Shown one piece after another: positions 41,935 to 51,459 of a stretch of 64,000 nucleotides of DNA (the first letter of the stretch is position 1; each line of letters begins with the position of its first letter). The notes below the pieces were generated by a model. That model was not told where the DNA came from and did not search any database. It worked only from the letters and a program-made list of their open reading frames with translations. The DNA comes from Natrinema salinisoli (lineage in GTDB: Archaea > Halobacteriota > Halobacteria > Halobacteriales > Natrialbaceae), in NCBI RefSeq assembly GCF_020405205.1, contig NZ_CP084469.1:2914001-2978000 (forward strand), read 5' to 3'. The position numbers and the translations under genes were made by a program.

Positions 41935-44199
41935 TTAGTCCGCCGGCCGCGGTTCCTTCGGTGCGGAGACCCCCGGGAGGCTCGGCACGGAGAGATCCAC
42001 GCGCCGGAGGAACTGCGCGTTGATCGCGACGATCACCGTACTGAGCGACATGAGCAGCGCGCCGACGGCCGGCGAGAGGAGGATCCCGATCGGAGCGAGG
42101 ACGCCCGCAGCGAGCGGGAGCGCGAAGACGTTGTACCCCGCGGCCCAGACGAGGTTCTGCTTCATCTTCCGGTAGCTCGCCCGGCTCAGTTTCACGAGTC
42201 GAACGACGTCCATCGGGTTGTTCTGGACGAGGATGATATCCGCCGACTGGACCGCGACGTCCGTCCCGCTGCCGATCGCGATGCCGATGTCGGCTCGCGT
42301 GAGCGCCGGGGCGTCGTTAACCCCGTCGCCGACCATCGCGACCGACTTGCCCTGCTCCTGGAGCTCCGTGATCTTCTCGTCCTTGTCCTCGGGCAGCACC
42401 TCCGCGAAGACCGTATCGATCCCGAGGTCGGCCGCGACCGCGCGGGCCACGTCTTCCGAATCGCCGGTCAGCATCGCCACCTCGAGCCCGAGTTCGTGGA
42501 GCGCGTCGACGACGCGGTAGCTCTCCTCGCGGATCACGTCCGCCAGGGCGAAGGCGGCGACGGGTTCGCCATCGCGGATCAGGTAGACCACAGTCCGGGC
42601 GTTCTCGCCGGCCCGATCGGCGAAGCGCTCGAGGTCCGCGGGCACGTCACCCTCGAGTTCCGAGAGCAGGTTCGGGCCGCCGACGTGGATCCGTTCACCG
42701 TCCACTGTCGCGCGAACCCCGCGCCCTTTCAGCGCCTCGAACTCCGTGGCGGATCCCCTCGAGACGCCGCGCTCCTCGGCCGCTTCGCGAACCGCTCGAG
42801 CGATCATGTGTTCGGAGTCGCCTTCGACGGTCGCGGCGAGTCGCAGGGCGTCCTCCTCGGAGACGCCGTCGACGGTCGCGATATCGACCACGCCCTGCTC
42901 GCCCTCGGTGAGCGTTCCGGTCTTGTCGAAGACGACGGTATCGAGGGTGCGAGCCTGCTCCATCGCGATCCGATCCCGGACGAGCATCCCGTTTCGGGCC
43001 GCCAGCGAGGTGTTGATCGCGACGACGAGCGGAATCGCCAGCCCGAGCGCGTGCGGACAGGCGATGACGAGGACGGTGACGACCCGTTCGATCACCGTCG
43101 ACTCGAACCCCGTCGCGATCGTCCACGCGACGGCCGTGACGACGGCCGCGCCGAGGGCGACGTAGAACAGCCATCCCGCAGCCCGGTCGGCCAGCATTTG
43201 CGTCTGGGACTTGCTCTCCTGTGCCTCCTCGACGAGGCGCATGATCCCCGCCAGCGTCGTCTCCTCGCCCGTCGCGCTGATTCGAACCCGGAGGCTGCCG
43301 TCGCCGTTTACCGTCCCGCCGATCACCTCGTCGCCGGGCTCCTTCCCGACGGGCGTCGACTCGCCGGTGATCATCGACTCGTCGACGTCCGACTCGCCCT
43401 CCTCGAGGACGCCGTCGGCGGGCACGCTCGCGCCCGGTCGGACGAGGACGAGGTTCCCCTCCTCGAGTTCGCTCGCCGGAACCTCCTCCGTCTCGCCCTC
43501 GTCGGTGATCCGCTCGGCCGTGTCCGGCATGAGCTGGGCCAGTTCGTCGAGCGCGCTCGAGGCCCGGCGGACGCTTCGCATCTCGATCCAGTGGCCGAGC
43601 AGCATGATGTCGATCAGCGTGACGAGTTCCCAGAAGAACGCCGACTGGGTGGGGAAGACGACGCTCGCGAGGCTGTAGACGAACGCGACGGTGATCGCCA
43701 TCGAGATGAGCGTCATCATCCCCGGCGTCCGATCGCGCAGTTCCGGGGCGGCCATTCGGAGGAATGGAACGCCACCGTAGGCGAAGACGATCACCGCGAA
43801 GACGGGATTGATCCACTCGCTGCCGGGGAACGCCGGCACCGAAAAGCCGAGCCACTCCTGAAGCGTCTCGCTGTAGAGGAGGACGGGGATCGAGAGCAGC
43901 GTCGAGACGAAAAACCGTCGCCGAAACATCGTCTCGTGACCGGCGTGCATGCCGCCGTCGCCGTGGTCGCCGCCGTGATCGTGGTCACCGCCGGCCTCGT
44001 GGCCGCCGTGATCCTGAGCGTCCGCTTCGGCCTGGTCTCCGCCGTGCTCCTGCCGGTCGCGGATCTCGTCGCGTCCCCGCTCGGCGTCGGCGGCCTCGTC
44101 CTCGAGTAGCGACTCCTCGACCCGGTCCGACCGGTCACCGTCGCCTCCGGTATCCGCTGGCCCCTGATCGTCTTCGCTTCGGCGGTCGTGGTCCTCCAT
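41935..44199 (-). CDS. copB: Heavy-metal P1B-type ATPase, CopB-like (CPH type)
   Basis: A 754-residue metal-exporting ATPase. Instead of HMA domains it has an N-terminal His/Asp/Gly-rich tail ([20 protein letters not shown] and on, residues about 50-90) that can bind metal. The ion-binding motif in the membrane is [11 protein letters not shown], the CPH signature of CopB-type (Cu2+/Ag+/Cu+) pumps. TGEST, the phosphorylation motif [20 protein letters not shown] and [13 protein letters not shown] are intact, so the enzyme should be active. ATG 44199 (MEDHDRR) was chosen over 44256. It is upstream of the MerB-like gene on the same strand and complements CopA in the same island. Confidence 0.9.
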   Translation of the reverse strand: MEDHDRRSEDDQGPADTGGDGDRSDRVEESLLEDEAADAERGRDEIRDRQEHGGDQAEADAQDHGGHEAGGDHDHGGDHGDGGMHAGHETMFRRRFFVSTLLSIPVLLYSETLQEWLGFSVPAFPGSEWINPVFAVIVFAYGGVPFLRMAAPELRDRTPGMMTLISMAITVAFVYSLASVVFPTQSAFFWELVTLIDIMLLGHWIEMRSVRRASSALDELAQLMPDTAERITDEGETEEVPASELEEGNLVLVRPGASVPADGVLEEGESDVDESMITGESTPVGKEPGDEVIGGTVNGDGSLRVRISATGEETTLAGIMRLVEEAQESKSQTQMLADRAAGWLFYVALGAAVVTAVAWTIATGFESTVIERVVTVLVIACPHALGLAIPLVVAINTSLAARNGMLVRDRIAMEQARTLDTVVFDKTGTLTEGEQGVVDIATVDGVSEEDALRLAATVEGDSEHMIARAVREAAEERGVSRGSATEFEALKGRGVRATVDGERIHVGGPNLLSELEGDVPADLERFADRAGENARTVVYLIRDGEPVAAFALADVIREESYRVVDALHELGLEVAMLTGDSEDVARAVAADLGIDTVFAEVLPEDKDEKITELQEQGKSVAMVGDGVNDAPALTRADIGIAIGSGTDVAVQSADIILVQNNPMDVVRLVKLSRASYRKMKQNLVWAAGYNVFALPLAAGVLAPIGILLSPAVGALLMSLSTVIVAINAQFLRRVDLSVPSLPGVSAPKEPRPAD

Positions 44200-44345
44200 C
44201 GGTCGGTTCTTGTCGGACGATACGCCATCGAACACCAAGATAGTGAGGCAGGCCACTCCCGAGTGAGCATCGAATTCGGACGACTCGAGGCAACCGTTCG
44301 CCGGGATGAAAAGACAATTCCCCGCCGATACCGAAGACTGTCCAT

Positions 44346-45206
44346 ATGCGAATCGCCGTTCCCAACAAGGGCCGCCTGCACGAGCCGACGATCGACCTCT
44401 TAGAGCGGGCGGGGCTCCACCTCGAGAACGGTGCCGACCGAAAGCTCTACGCGGATACCGTCGATCCCGACGTGACAGTGCTGTTCGCCCGCGCGGCCGA
44501 CATCCCGGAGTACGTCGCCGACGGCGCGGCCGATCTCGGGATCACGGGGTTTGACCAGGTGCAGGAGGCGAGAGTCGACAACGTTTCGGAACTGCTCGAC
44601 CTCGAGTTCGGCCGGTGCCGGCTCGTTCTAGCAGCACCCGAAGACGGCGATATCGACGGTATCGAGGATCTCGCGGGCAAGACCGTCGCCACCGAGTTCC
44701 CGAACATCACCGCGGACTTCTTCGCGGACACCGGCGTCGAGCCCGACATCGTCGAGGTTTCGGGCGCGACCGAGCTCACGCCCCACGTCGAGATGGCCGA
44801 CGCGATCGTCGACATCACGAGCACCGGGACCACGCTGAAGATGAACCGACTGGCCGTCGTCGAGGACGTGCTCTCGAGTTCGGTCCGGCTCTTCGGTCGG
44901 GACGACGTCCTCGACGAGCCGAAAGTCGGCGAAGTCCGAACTGCGCTCTCCTCCGTGAAGAGCGCCGAGGGGAAGCGCTACCTGATGATGAACGTTCCCC
45001 GGGACCGACTCGAGGACGTGCGCGACGTGATTCCGGGACTCGGCGGGCCGACGATCATGGACATCGCAGACGACGAGGAGGACGGGGCGATGGTCGCCGT
45101 CCACGCCGTCGTCAACGAACGGGACGTCTTCGAGACGATCACCGAGGTCAAGGGAGCCGGCGCGAGCGATATTCTGGTCACCGAAATCGAGCGACTGGTC
45201 GAGTGA
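44346..45206 (+). CDS. hisG: ATP phosphoribosyltransferase, long form
   Basis: First enzyme of histidine biosynthesis, joining ATP and [24 protein letters not shown] at the N terminus and the PRPP-binding segment [15 protein letters not shown] are diagnostic. At 286 residues it is the long HisG_L form with a C-terminal ACT-like regulatory domain (about 210-286, [20 protein letters not shown] and on), which gives histidine feedback inhibition without HisZ. It stands alone; no other his genes adjoin, as is common in haloarchaea. Confidence 0.96.
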   Translation: MRIAVPNKGRLHEPTIDLLERAGLHLENGADRKLYADTVDPDVTVLFARAADIPEYVADGAADLGITGFDQVQEARVDNVSELLDLEFGRCRLVLAAPEDGDIDGIEDLAGKTVATEFPNITADFFADTGVEPDIVEVSGATELTPHVEMADAIVDITSTGTTLKMNRLAVVEDVLSSSVRLFGRDDVLDEPKVGEVRTALSSVKSAEGKRYLMMNVPRDRLEDVRDVIPGLGGPTIMDIADDEEDGAMVAVHAVVNERDVFETITEVKGAGASDILVTEIERLVE

Positions 45207-45241
45207 TCGCGGCCGAAAGGAGGGATTACTCGACGCGGAGC

Positions 45242-45661
45242 TTACTCGAGCCGGGCGGCGATCGGTCGCTCGAGCGATTCGAACTCCAGGAGTGACTCGA
45301 ACGCGGCACAGTTCGCCGCCGACGCGACGAGGTTCCGCACCCGATCGTAGCGGACGATATCGTGTTCTTCGAGGAGAGGAAGGTGGGTTTCACGCAGCGA
45401 GGTGTGGATGCGCTGGCGGAGTTGGTGGATCGTCGTCCCAACCGTCGGATCGTGTTCGGCGTCGGCGAGTCGTCCGACCAGCGTTTGCAATGCGATCGGA
45501 TCGTCCGCGGCGAGTACGCAGCGGATCACCTCGCGTCGACGGTCGCTGTCGACCACGTGGCGGACCGTCTCTCGCGGGAGCGGGCGACGTCCCATCGCGC
45601 CGTCGCTACCGAGGTGGAACCGATCCGAACCGGCCGTCGTTCGATCTGGGTGGATCGTCAT
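45242..45661 (-). CDS. DUF7344-type winged-helix protein
   Basis: A 139-residue protein from ATG 45661. The core reads VVDSDRRREVIRCVLAADDPI, ALQTLVGRLADAEHD, IHTSLRETHLPLLEEHDIVRYD, a pattern of haloarchaeal small winged-helix proteins (DUF7344 group). Such proteins are presumed DNA-binding regulators. The longer frame from 45715 adds unrelated residues. It is convergent with hisG (35-bp gap) and has no operon partner, so its targets are unknown. Confidence 0.7.
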   Translation of the reverse strand: MTIHPDRTTAGSDRFHLGSDGAMGRRPLPRETVRHVVDSDRRREVIRCVLAADDPIALQTLVGRLADAEHDPTVGTTIHQLRQRIHTSLRETHLPLLEEHDIVRYDRVRNLVASAANCAAFESLLEFESLERPIAARLE

Positions 45662-46023
45662 GGGCACGTGAGAGTCAGGGGTTGGATGCCGGATAAACGC
45701 GAACGGTCGTTTCATCGAATCAGGCTCGATTCAGTCGAGTCAGACCTGCTCGCACGGGATTAAACGGTCGCCAATCCGGTGGAACGGAATAGAGTGGGAC
45801 GAACTGGGACCGGAACTGGCGGCCGTTCGACGGACACGTCGGTACTCTAGAGCGGTAACACGGGATTACCGACGGCTACGCTCCGATGACGGTCGGATCG
45901 AACCGATTCCGGAGCGACAAAAGCAGGCGACCGGTCGCGTTCCAACGACGCCTCTGCGACCGGACGGCACGCTGGTGGCGCGGCATCGCTCGAGTCGGTC
46001 GCGGCGACCGACCGCTAACGGCG
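45662..46023. other. Intergenic region, DUF7344 gene to tbp
   Basis: A 362-bp stretch. It holds the upstream region of the DUF7344 gene and the 3' flank of tbp. Frames across it are extensions of shadows. I see no tRNA-like T-arm and no repeat. Confidence 0.5.
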
Positions 46024-46584
46024 TTACTCGAGCAGGCCCAGGTCCTCGAGCCGGGAGACGATCTTGTCGACGGCGTGTTCGGCGTCGACCGGCTTCTTGC
46101 CGCCGGTGATGACGAGCTTCCCGGAGCCAAAGAGCAGGGCGACGACTTCCGGTTCGTCGAGTCGATAGACGAGGCCGGGGAACTGCTCGGGCTCGTACTC
46201 GATGTTCTCCAGTCCCAGTCCGATGGCGATCGCGTTCAGGTTGAGGTTCCGGCCCAGATCGGCCGAGGTGACGATGTTCTGGACGACGATCTCGGGGTCC
46301 TCGTTGACCTGAATCTGGAGTTCGCGGAGCTTGTCGAAGACGATGCGCAGGCTCTCGTGGACGTCGTCGGTGCTCTTCGCGCCGGTACAGACGATCTTTC
46401 CGGAGCGGAAGATCAGGGCGGCGGATTTGGGATTCTGGGTTCGGTAGACGAGACCGGGGAACTGCTCGGGGTCGTAGTCGGCCCCCTCGAGGTCCATTGC
46501 GACGCTCTGAAGGTCGAGTTCCTGGCCGATACCGGTCGACGCCACCACGTTTTCGATGTTGATGGTATCCTTCGGATCCGTCAT
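46024..46584 (-). CDS. tbp: TATA-box-binding protein
   Basis: General archaeal transcription factor that binds the TATA element and recruits TFB and RNA polymerase. The 186-residue protein consists of two homologous saddle halves: INIENVVASTGIGQELDLQ...YDPEQFPGLVYRT and IVVQNIVTSADLGRNLNLN...YEPEQFPGLVYRL, each with the FxSGKxVxTG strand (IFRSGKIVCTGAKS and LFGSGKLVITGGKK). Haloarchaea often carry several tbp genes; this one looks complete. A strong TATA element sits 31 bp from the start codon, so the mRNA has almost no leader. Confidence 0.97.
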   Translation of the reverse strand: MTDPKDTINIENVVASTGIGQELDLQSVAMDLEGADYDPEQFPGLVYRTQNPKSAALIFRSGKIVCTGAKSTDDVHESLRIVFDKLRELQIQVNEDPEIVVQNIVTSADLGRNLNLNAIAIGLGLENIEYEPEQFPGLVYRLDEPEVVALLFGSGKLVITGGKKPVDAEHAVDKIVSRLEDLGLLE

Positions 46585-46611
46585 TAGTCGCTTAAAAAGA
46601 CGTATTTAAGA

Positions 46612-46619
46612 TTTATAAA
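46612..46619 (-). promoter_or_regulatory. TATA element of tbp
   Basis: TTTATAAA is centred about 31 bp upstream of the tbp ATG. Further A/T-rich blocks (cgtatttaag, cttaaaaaga) lie between it and the start codon. The factor that reads this element is its own product, so autoregulation is possible. Confidence 0.6.
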
Positions 46620-46761
46620 GGTTAGTACCGCCACCTGATATATCCGGTTTATACGGTCGGCGGTCATTCCGGGAATACCCGATTTTCGGTTGTTCGACGG
46701 GTCAACGGAGTGATATTTGCCGCCGCGTTCGATCGGTCGGTCGGCGGAAAGCGGTAGGCTC

Positions 46762-47883
46762 ATGGCCGGTCCGGAGCGATCATCGGCCGTGTATCTGCTC
46801 GAGCTCGGCGGCGAAGACGACGCGTTCGCGGCCCGCGAGGCGGCCAGCGCGGCGACCGGAATCCGCCGAATCGCACCCGGGCTCGCCGTCGCCGGGGGAA
46901 TCGTCCCCGAGCGCGTCCGCGGCCTCGCCTACACGCACCGCGCGAGCGAGCTCCTCGGACGGGGCGACGCCGACCTCGCGAGCGCTCGCGCCGTCCTCGA
47001 GGCCGCGTCGATCGACCGAGAGGGGTCGGTCGCGGTCCGGGCGACGGACGTCCACGGCTCGAGCGGCGTGCGTACGGAACGGGCGGAACGCGAACTGGGA
47101 CAAATCCTGGTCGACCGCGGGTTCGCCGTCGATCTCGACGAGCCCGACCACCTCCTGCGGGTCGTCTTTTCGGAGGGAGTCTTCGAGGCCGATGCGGGAG
47201 GGAACGCCCTCGAGCGCGTCGGGGGCGAGGATGACGGACCCGAGAGGCCGGCGGGAGAGCACGTCTCCGTCTGTGCGCTCGGCTGGCTCGCGGCCGAGAG
47301 CGTCCGGGATTTCGGGACGCGCCACCCGACGGACAAACCGTTCTTCCAGCCCGGGAGCATGGATCCCCTGCTCGCCCGCGCGGTCGCGAACCTCGCGGGC
47401 GCTCGAGCCGGAGCGACGGTTCTGGACCCGATGTGTGGCACGGGCGGCGTGCTCGTGGAGGCGGGGCTGGTCGGGGCGGACGTAATCGGCACCGACGCGC
47501 AGGCGAAGATGGCCCGTGGGGCGCGGGAGAACCTGCGGCACTTCCTCGAGCGGGACGAGCCCTCTCCGACCGGCCTCGAGCGGGGGTCGTGGCACGTCGG
47601 TCGGGGTGACGCGATGCGGCTCCCGCTGGTCGACGACGCCGTCGACGGCGTCGTCTTCGACGCGCCCTACGGCCGCCAGTCGAAGATCGACACGCATCGG
47701 CTCGAGGACCTCGTCTCGGGCGCGCTCGCCGAGGCCCATCGGGTCGCGCCGCGTGCGGTCGTGGTCGCCGATCGCTCGTGGGCGGGCGAGGCGCGTGCCG
47801 CCGGGTGGGAGCTCGAGGCCTCCTTCGAGCGCCGGGTGCATCAGTCGCTAACGCGGTACGTGATGGTGCTCGAGCGGCGATAA
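46762..47883 (+). CDS. trmG10: tRNA (guanine10-N2)-methyltransferase, THUMP type
   Basis: A 373-residue RNA modification enzyme. The N-terminal part (about 1-165) is an NFLD/THUMP-like RNA-binding region. The SAM-binding motif VLDPMCGTGGVLVEAGL is followed by the catalytic motif VVFDAPYGRQSKID, a D-A-P-Y variant of D-P-P-Y typical of archaeal Trm-G10. HPTDKPFFQPGSMDPLLARA before the methyltransferase fold is also diagnostic. It methylates N2 of G10 in tRNA. ATG 46762 (MAGPERSS) fits; the longer frame at 46717 does not. It is divergent from tbp. Confidence 0.9.
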   Translation: MAGPERSSAVYLLELGGEDDAFAAREAASAATGIRRIAPGLAVAGGIVPERVRGLAYTHRASELLGRGDADLASARAVLEAASIDREGSVAVRATDVHGSSGVRTERAERELGQILVDRGFAVDLDEPDHLLRVVFSEGVFEADAGGNALERVGGEDDGPERPAGEHVSVCALGWLAAESVRDFGTRHPTDKPFFQPGSMDPLLARAVANLAGARAGATVLDPMCGTGGVLVEAGLVGADVIGTDAQAKMARGARENLRHFLERDEPSPTGLERGSWHVGRGDAMRLPLVDDAVDGVVFDAPYGRQSKIDTHRLEDLVSGALAEAHRVAPRAVVVADRSWAGEARAAGWELEASFERRVHQSLTRYVMVLERR

Positions 47884-48035
47884 TCGTCCTCGAATCAGTC
47901 GAATTCACTCGAATCGGAGACGAAGAACGCGCTGCGATCGCAGCGGCGAGGGGTTCCGCGCCCTCCTCGGCCGAGTTGTGGTTCGTCGTCGACTCGCCGC
48001 GACCGCGCGCCGCGGTGGCGCTCGCAGCTGCGACC

Positions 48036-50282
48036 CTACGAACTCGAGCCTTCCTCGCACAGCGCGACCGTCCGGCTCGAGTCGCCCGCGGGGAACTCGA
48101 GCGTCCGTTCGCCGGCCCCGCTCGTCAGCGTGAGCGTCAGATCGCGGGACGTCTCGACGCGGAGTTCGAGGGGTTCGGTCGTGTCGACCCGGGCGTCGTC
48201 GACGTACAGCGTGGCCGCGGTGACGGCTTCGGCCACAAGTTCGATCGCGTTCTCGGCGGGACGGTACTGGAGCGGCGGCCGCCAGCGGATTCCCTCTCGA
48301 GTGTTGGCTCTCGGTTCGGTCGATTCCGCTTCGAACTCCTCGGCGACGGGCTCGCCGTAGCCGTCGGCGAGCGACAGGACGTCGATCAGCCCGTCCTCGA
48401 CGTCGCCGGCGACCGTGATATCGTGGACCCAGTACGCGCCGTCGTGGCGGATGTCGTAGGTCTCGTTGCCGAACTCGGGGACGGCGCGGTAGGTGACGCG
48501 AGCGGGCAGGCGGTCGACGGTGGCGTCGCCGAGGTGGTCCCGACCCGGCCCCCACTCGTCCTTCGCGAAGAAGGAGAAGTGGTCGTCCTCCGGGAACGAG
48601 TCGAGCCGGTGGCGGTACCCGTGCTCGACGAGGTCGTCGCGGTAGTTACGGACGCCCGCGTAGGGGACGAGTTCGTCGAGCATTCCGGCCCACATGAGCA
48701 GCGGGACGTGGCGCAGATTGTCAGTCACGCGCATCATATTCTGCGGGTTCTCGGAGGAACTCGAGTACTCGCCGTAGAGCCCGTCCGTCGGCGCGCCGAG
48801 GATCGACTCGTCCGCCGGGCCGACGACGGCGTAGCCGCGCGCGAACAGATCGGGATACAGCGAACCCATGCGGTAGGTCCCGTGGCCTCCCATCGAGTAG
48901 CCGCTGACGGAGACGCGGTCCGAATCGATGTCGTACCGGGCCCGCAGATCCGCCCAGGCCTCGAAGAGGTCCAGTTCGGCCTCGTTCTTCCACCAGCCCG
49001 CCGGGCCGCGGCCGTGGGGCATCAATACGATCGCGTCGCGCTGTTCGCCGAGCTGAGCGAGCATGTTCGGCGACGCCGAGTACTGGTTGTAGTTCTGGCC
49101 AAGCGAGTGCAACAGCACCAGAAGCCCCGACGGTTCGCCGGGCTCGTAGCTCTCCGGTACGTAGACGGAGTAGGGTTGCACCCGGCTCTGGTACACCTCG
49201 CGGGGCTCCTCGAGGTCGATCCCCGCCCCGAGATCGTACCGCGAGGCGTAGAGCCGGTTGTGATAGCCCGCTCGCGGGACCGATCGGTCGACGTCGCCGT
49301 CCGCGAGCCGGCCGAAGTCGACGTCGGCACCGAGTGCGGAAACGTCGCGCTCGGAGAGCGCCTCGGCCTGTCCCGCTGCACGCCACATCCCCTCGCCGTC
49401 CGAGAGGAGCGTCGTGTAGTCCCCCGTCTCGGAGAGGGCGTCCCGGTCCTCCTCGCGCGACTCGAGCGGTTCGTCCGCGACGGTCCGGAACCCGACGTCG
49501 TAGACCGGCGGCTCGTTCGCGTCGAACGGGCCCGAATCGCGGGAGAATCCACCGTCTCCGTCGTGAACCCCGGACACCGCGTAGTGACGCCACGTCTCCC
49601 GGCCGGGCTCGAGGGGCACCTCGATTTCCAGCTGATTGCGCTCGGGATCGACCGCGACCGCGTCGTCGGGCAGCGGTTCGCCGTCCAGCGTCGCGCCGGT
49701 ACCCCAGGTCGCGACCACGTGGTCGACGCCGGCGCCCAGGTCACCGAGACCGTGTCTCCAGTCGGTGCGATCGCCGCCCCCGGTATCGATCCCGAGAGCG
49801 ATGATCGCGGCGTCGGACTCGACCATCGCGTTCAGTGCGATCCGGTAGGCGATCCCGTCCGCCGTCGACCGGACGCGGACCTCGAGGATATCCGCGGCGT
49901 TGTTCGCGTAACGGTCCCCGTCCGGATAGCTGCGCTCGTTGTTCGCCCCGCGGTCGTCGAACGGCCACGCCTGCGCGAGGAACTCGCCGTCGGCGTAGGC
50001 GGTCCGGCCGCAGACGAGCAGGGGATCCGCGCTCCAGCCGTCGGTCGGCTCGAGTTCCGGCGGCGTCACGGGGTCGTCGTACAGCACGTCGGGGCCGGGT
50101 CGCGGCGACTCGAGGTGGTCGGCACCGGGACAGCCGTCGGGCTCGGCGGCAACGCCCGTCGGGCCGGTACCAGCACCGAGTAGGCCGCCGGCGGAGGCCG
50201 CACCGAGGGCGCGGAGCACGCGTCGACGGGACGATTCATTCTCGATCTCGTGGTCGGTAGGGGCTGTGCGTTCATAACCCAT
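48036..50282 (-). CDS. Tat-exported alpha/beta-hydrolase (esterase/peptidase-like) with N-terminal glucodextranase-like beta domain
   Basis: A 748-residue extracellular enzyme. The Tat signal is SSRRRVLRALGAASAGGLLG (about 17-36). Residues about 95-270 form a beta-rich domain (ILEVRVRSTADGIAYRIALN) resembling the carbohydrate-binding-type domain found in glucodextranase-like proteins. The catalytic alpha/beta-hydrolase domain (about 370-600) has YSVYVPESYEPGEPSGLLVL, nucleophile GYSMGGHG, a probable acid in WAGMLDELVPY and the base in FPEDDHFSF, a layout seen in feruloyl-esterase/PHB-depolymerase-like secreted hydrolases. The C terminus is another beta domain. The natural substrate is unknown: a polyester, polysaccharide ester or peptide are all possible. 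No dockerin-like module is present. Confidence 0.78.
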   Translation of the reverse strand: MGYERTAPTDHEIENESSRRRVLRALGAASAGGLLGAGTGPTGVAAEPDGCPGADHLESPRPGPDVLYDDPVTPPELEPTDGWSADPLLVCGRTAYADGEFLAQAWPFDDRGANNERSYPDGDRYANNAADILEVRVRSTADGIAYRIALNAMVESDAAIIALGIDTGGGDRTDWRHGLGDLGAGVDHVVATWGTGATLDGEPLPDDAVAVDPERNQLEIEVPLEPGRETWRHYAVSGVHDGDGGFSRDSGPFDANEPPVYDVGFRTVADEPLESREEDRDALSETGDYTTLLSDGEGMWRAAGQAEALSERDVSALGADVDFGRLADGDVDRSVPRAGYHNRLYASRYDLGAGIDLEEPREVYQSRVQPYSVYVPESYEPGEPSGLLVLLHSLGQNYNQYSASPNMLAQLGEQRDAIVLMPHGRGPAGWWKNEAELDLFEAWADLRARYDIDSDRVSVSGYSMGGHGTYRMGSLYPDLFARGYAVVGPADESILGAPTDGLYGEYSSSSENPQNMMRVTDNLRHVPLLMWAGMLDELVPYAGVRNYRDDLVEHGYRHRLDSFPEDDHFSFFAKDEWGPGRDHLGDATVDRLPARVTYRAVPEFGNETYDIRHDGAYWVHDITVAGDVEDGLIDVLSLADGYGEPVAEEFEAESTEPRANTREGIRWRPPLQYRPAENAIELVAEAVTAATLYVDDARVDTTEPLELRVETSRDLTLTLTSGAGERTLEFPAGDSSRTVALCEEGSSS

Positions 50283-50377
50283 ACCACCCCTGGCACGATT
50301 CCGACAAAAGGCATTGTGACAATTCCATCCAAGAGAACTGTTCGCATTCCTCGAGCGGATGAGAACGGGGGATCGGG

Positions 50378-50815
50378 TTAGCTGTCGAACTCGTGGACGC
50401 GATCCCGAAGTCGCGCTCCTTCCTCGGACTCAACGGAAAGGTCGGGTACGGGGACCTTCTCGCCGTTTTCGTCGATCGCGACGAACGTGAACGTGGACTC
50501 GGTGGTCTTCTCGGTCTCGCCGCTGCGGGGTTCCTCCCGCCACGCGCGCAGCGCGACGTGGACGCTCGTCCGGCCGGCGTCGTAGACGTAGGCCTCGACG
50601 AGGGCCGTATCGCCGATCTGAATCGGCCGCTCGAAGTCGAGTTCGTTCACGCGGGCGGTGACGCAGGTCTCGCCGGCGAAGCGCATCGCAGACATCGCGC
50701 TCACCTCGTCGAGCCACTTCATCAGGTTGCCGCCGTGGAGCGTGTCGTTGTTGTTCGCGTGGTTGGGCTGCACGCGAAATCGGTTCCGGATGTGCGTCTC
50801 GAGAAGCGTGGGCAT
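50378..50815 (-). CDS. Acyl-CoA thioesterase, hotdog fold
   Basis: A 145-residue enzyme that hydrolyses acyl-CoA to free acid and CoA. NHANNNDTLHGGNLMKWLDEVSA is the catalytic hotdog signature of the YciA/BFIT-type group (Asn and Asp in place), followed by RVNELDFERPIQIGDTALVEAYV and the end STFTFVAID. The acidic tail is haloarchaeal. The gene is alone, so the acyl chain preference cannot be inferred. Confidence 0.88.
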   Translation of the reverse strand: MPTLLETHIRNRFRVQPNHANNNDTLHGGNLMKWLDEVSAMSAMRFAGETCVTARVNELDFERPIQIGDTALVEAYVYDAGRTSVHVALRAWREEPRSGETEKTTESTFTFVAIDENGEKVPVPDLSVESEEGARLRDRVHEFDS

Positions 50816-50914
50816 ACCCGCCCTTCGTCCGGCGATCGGAAAACGACCCGTGCCGTCACGATATTGGCCGGTGAATCCCGTTCCTTCTTGAGGGTCGTCT
50901 CTAAATCGGGGGCC

Positions 50915-51430
50915 ATGGTTGACCTCACGCTGGCCTGGTTCGGACTCGGTGCCACCGTCGTCTTGCTGTGTTGTAGCGCCTTCTTCTCGAGCGCGGAAAC
51001 CGCGATCTTCACCCTCCCGATGGCGTGGGTCGACGAGCAGGCAGCGACCGACGATCCGCGGGCGGGCGTGCTCAAGGGGTTACGGGACGACCCACACCGG
51101 TTGCTGGTGACGGTTCTGGTCGGCAACAACGTCGTCAACGTCGCCCTCTCGAGCATCGTGACGGTCGTCTTCGCCACCTACCTGCCGACCGGCATCGCCG
51201 TCACTGCCGCGACGGTGGCCGTCAGCGTCGTCATCCTCGTCTTCGGCGAGATCGTCCCGAAGTCCTACGGACTGGGCAATGCCCAGGGGTGGGCGATGCG
51301 GGTCGCCCGACCGGTCTCGCTGGTCGAGCGCGCACTGTCGCCGCTGGTGACCGTCTTCGACGTCGTGACCGGGTGGATCAGCGACCGCCTCGGCGGGACG
51401 ACCGATCTCGAGAAGCCGTACGTCGATTGA
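50915..51430 (+). CDS. CNNM/DUF21 transmembrane protein without CBS domains
   Basis: A 171-residue membrane protein. The DUF21/CNNM signature SAFFSSAETAIFTLPMAWVDEQ and the segment LVGNNVVNVALSSIVTVVFA are clear, with FGEIVPKSYGLGNAQ following. These proteins are linked to Mg2+/Co2+ transport. The usual C-terminal CBS pair and CorC/HlyC domain are missing: the frame stops after LEKPYVD. Either it is a short natural form or a truncated one; no coding remnant follows, because the next gene (rfc-type, minus strand) begins 30 bp on. Confidence 0.82.
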   Translation: MVDLTLAWFGLGATVVLLCCSAFFSSAETAIFTLPMAWVDEQAATDDPRAGVLKGLRDDPHRLLVTVLVGNNVVNVALSSIVTVVFATYLPTGIAVTAATVAVSVVILVFGEIVPKSYGLGNAQGWAMRVARPVSLVERALSPLVTVFDVVTGWISDRLGGTTDLEKPYVD

Positions 51431-51459
51431 AAAACGAGCCGGCCAGTCGTCCGGGACAG

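Noticed and set aside
45886-46587. A plus-strand frame opposite tbp
   Set aside because: Antisense shadow; TBP on the minus strand is unmistakable and has its own TATA element.
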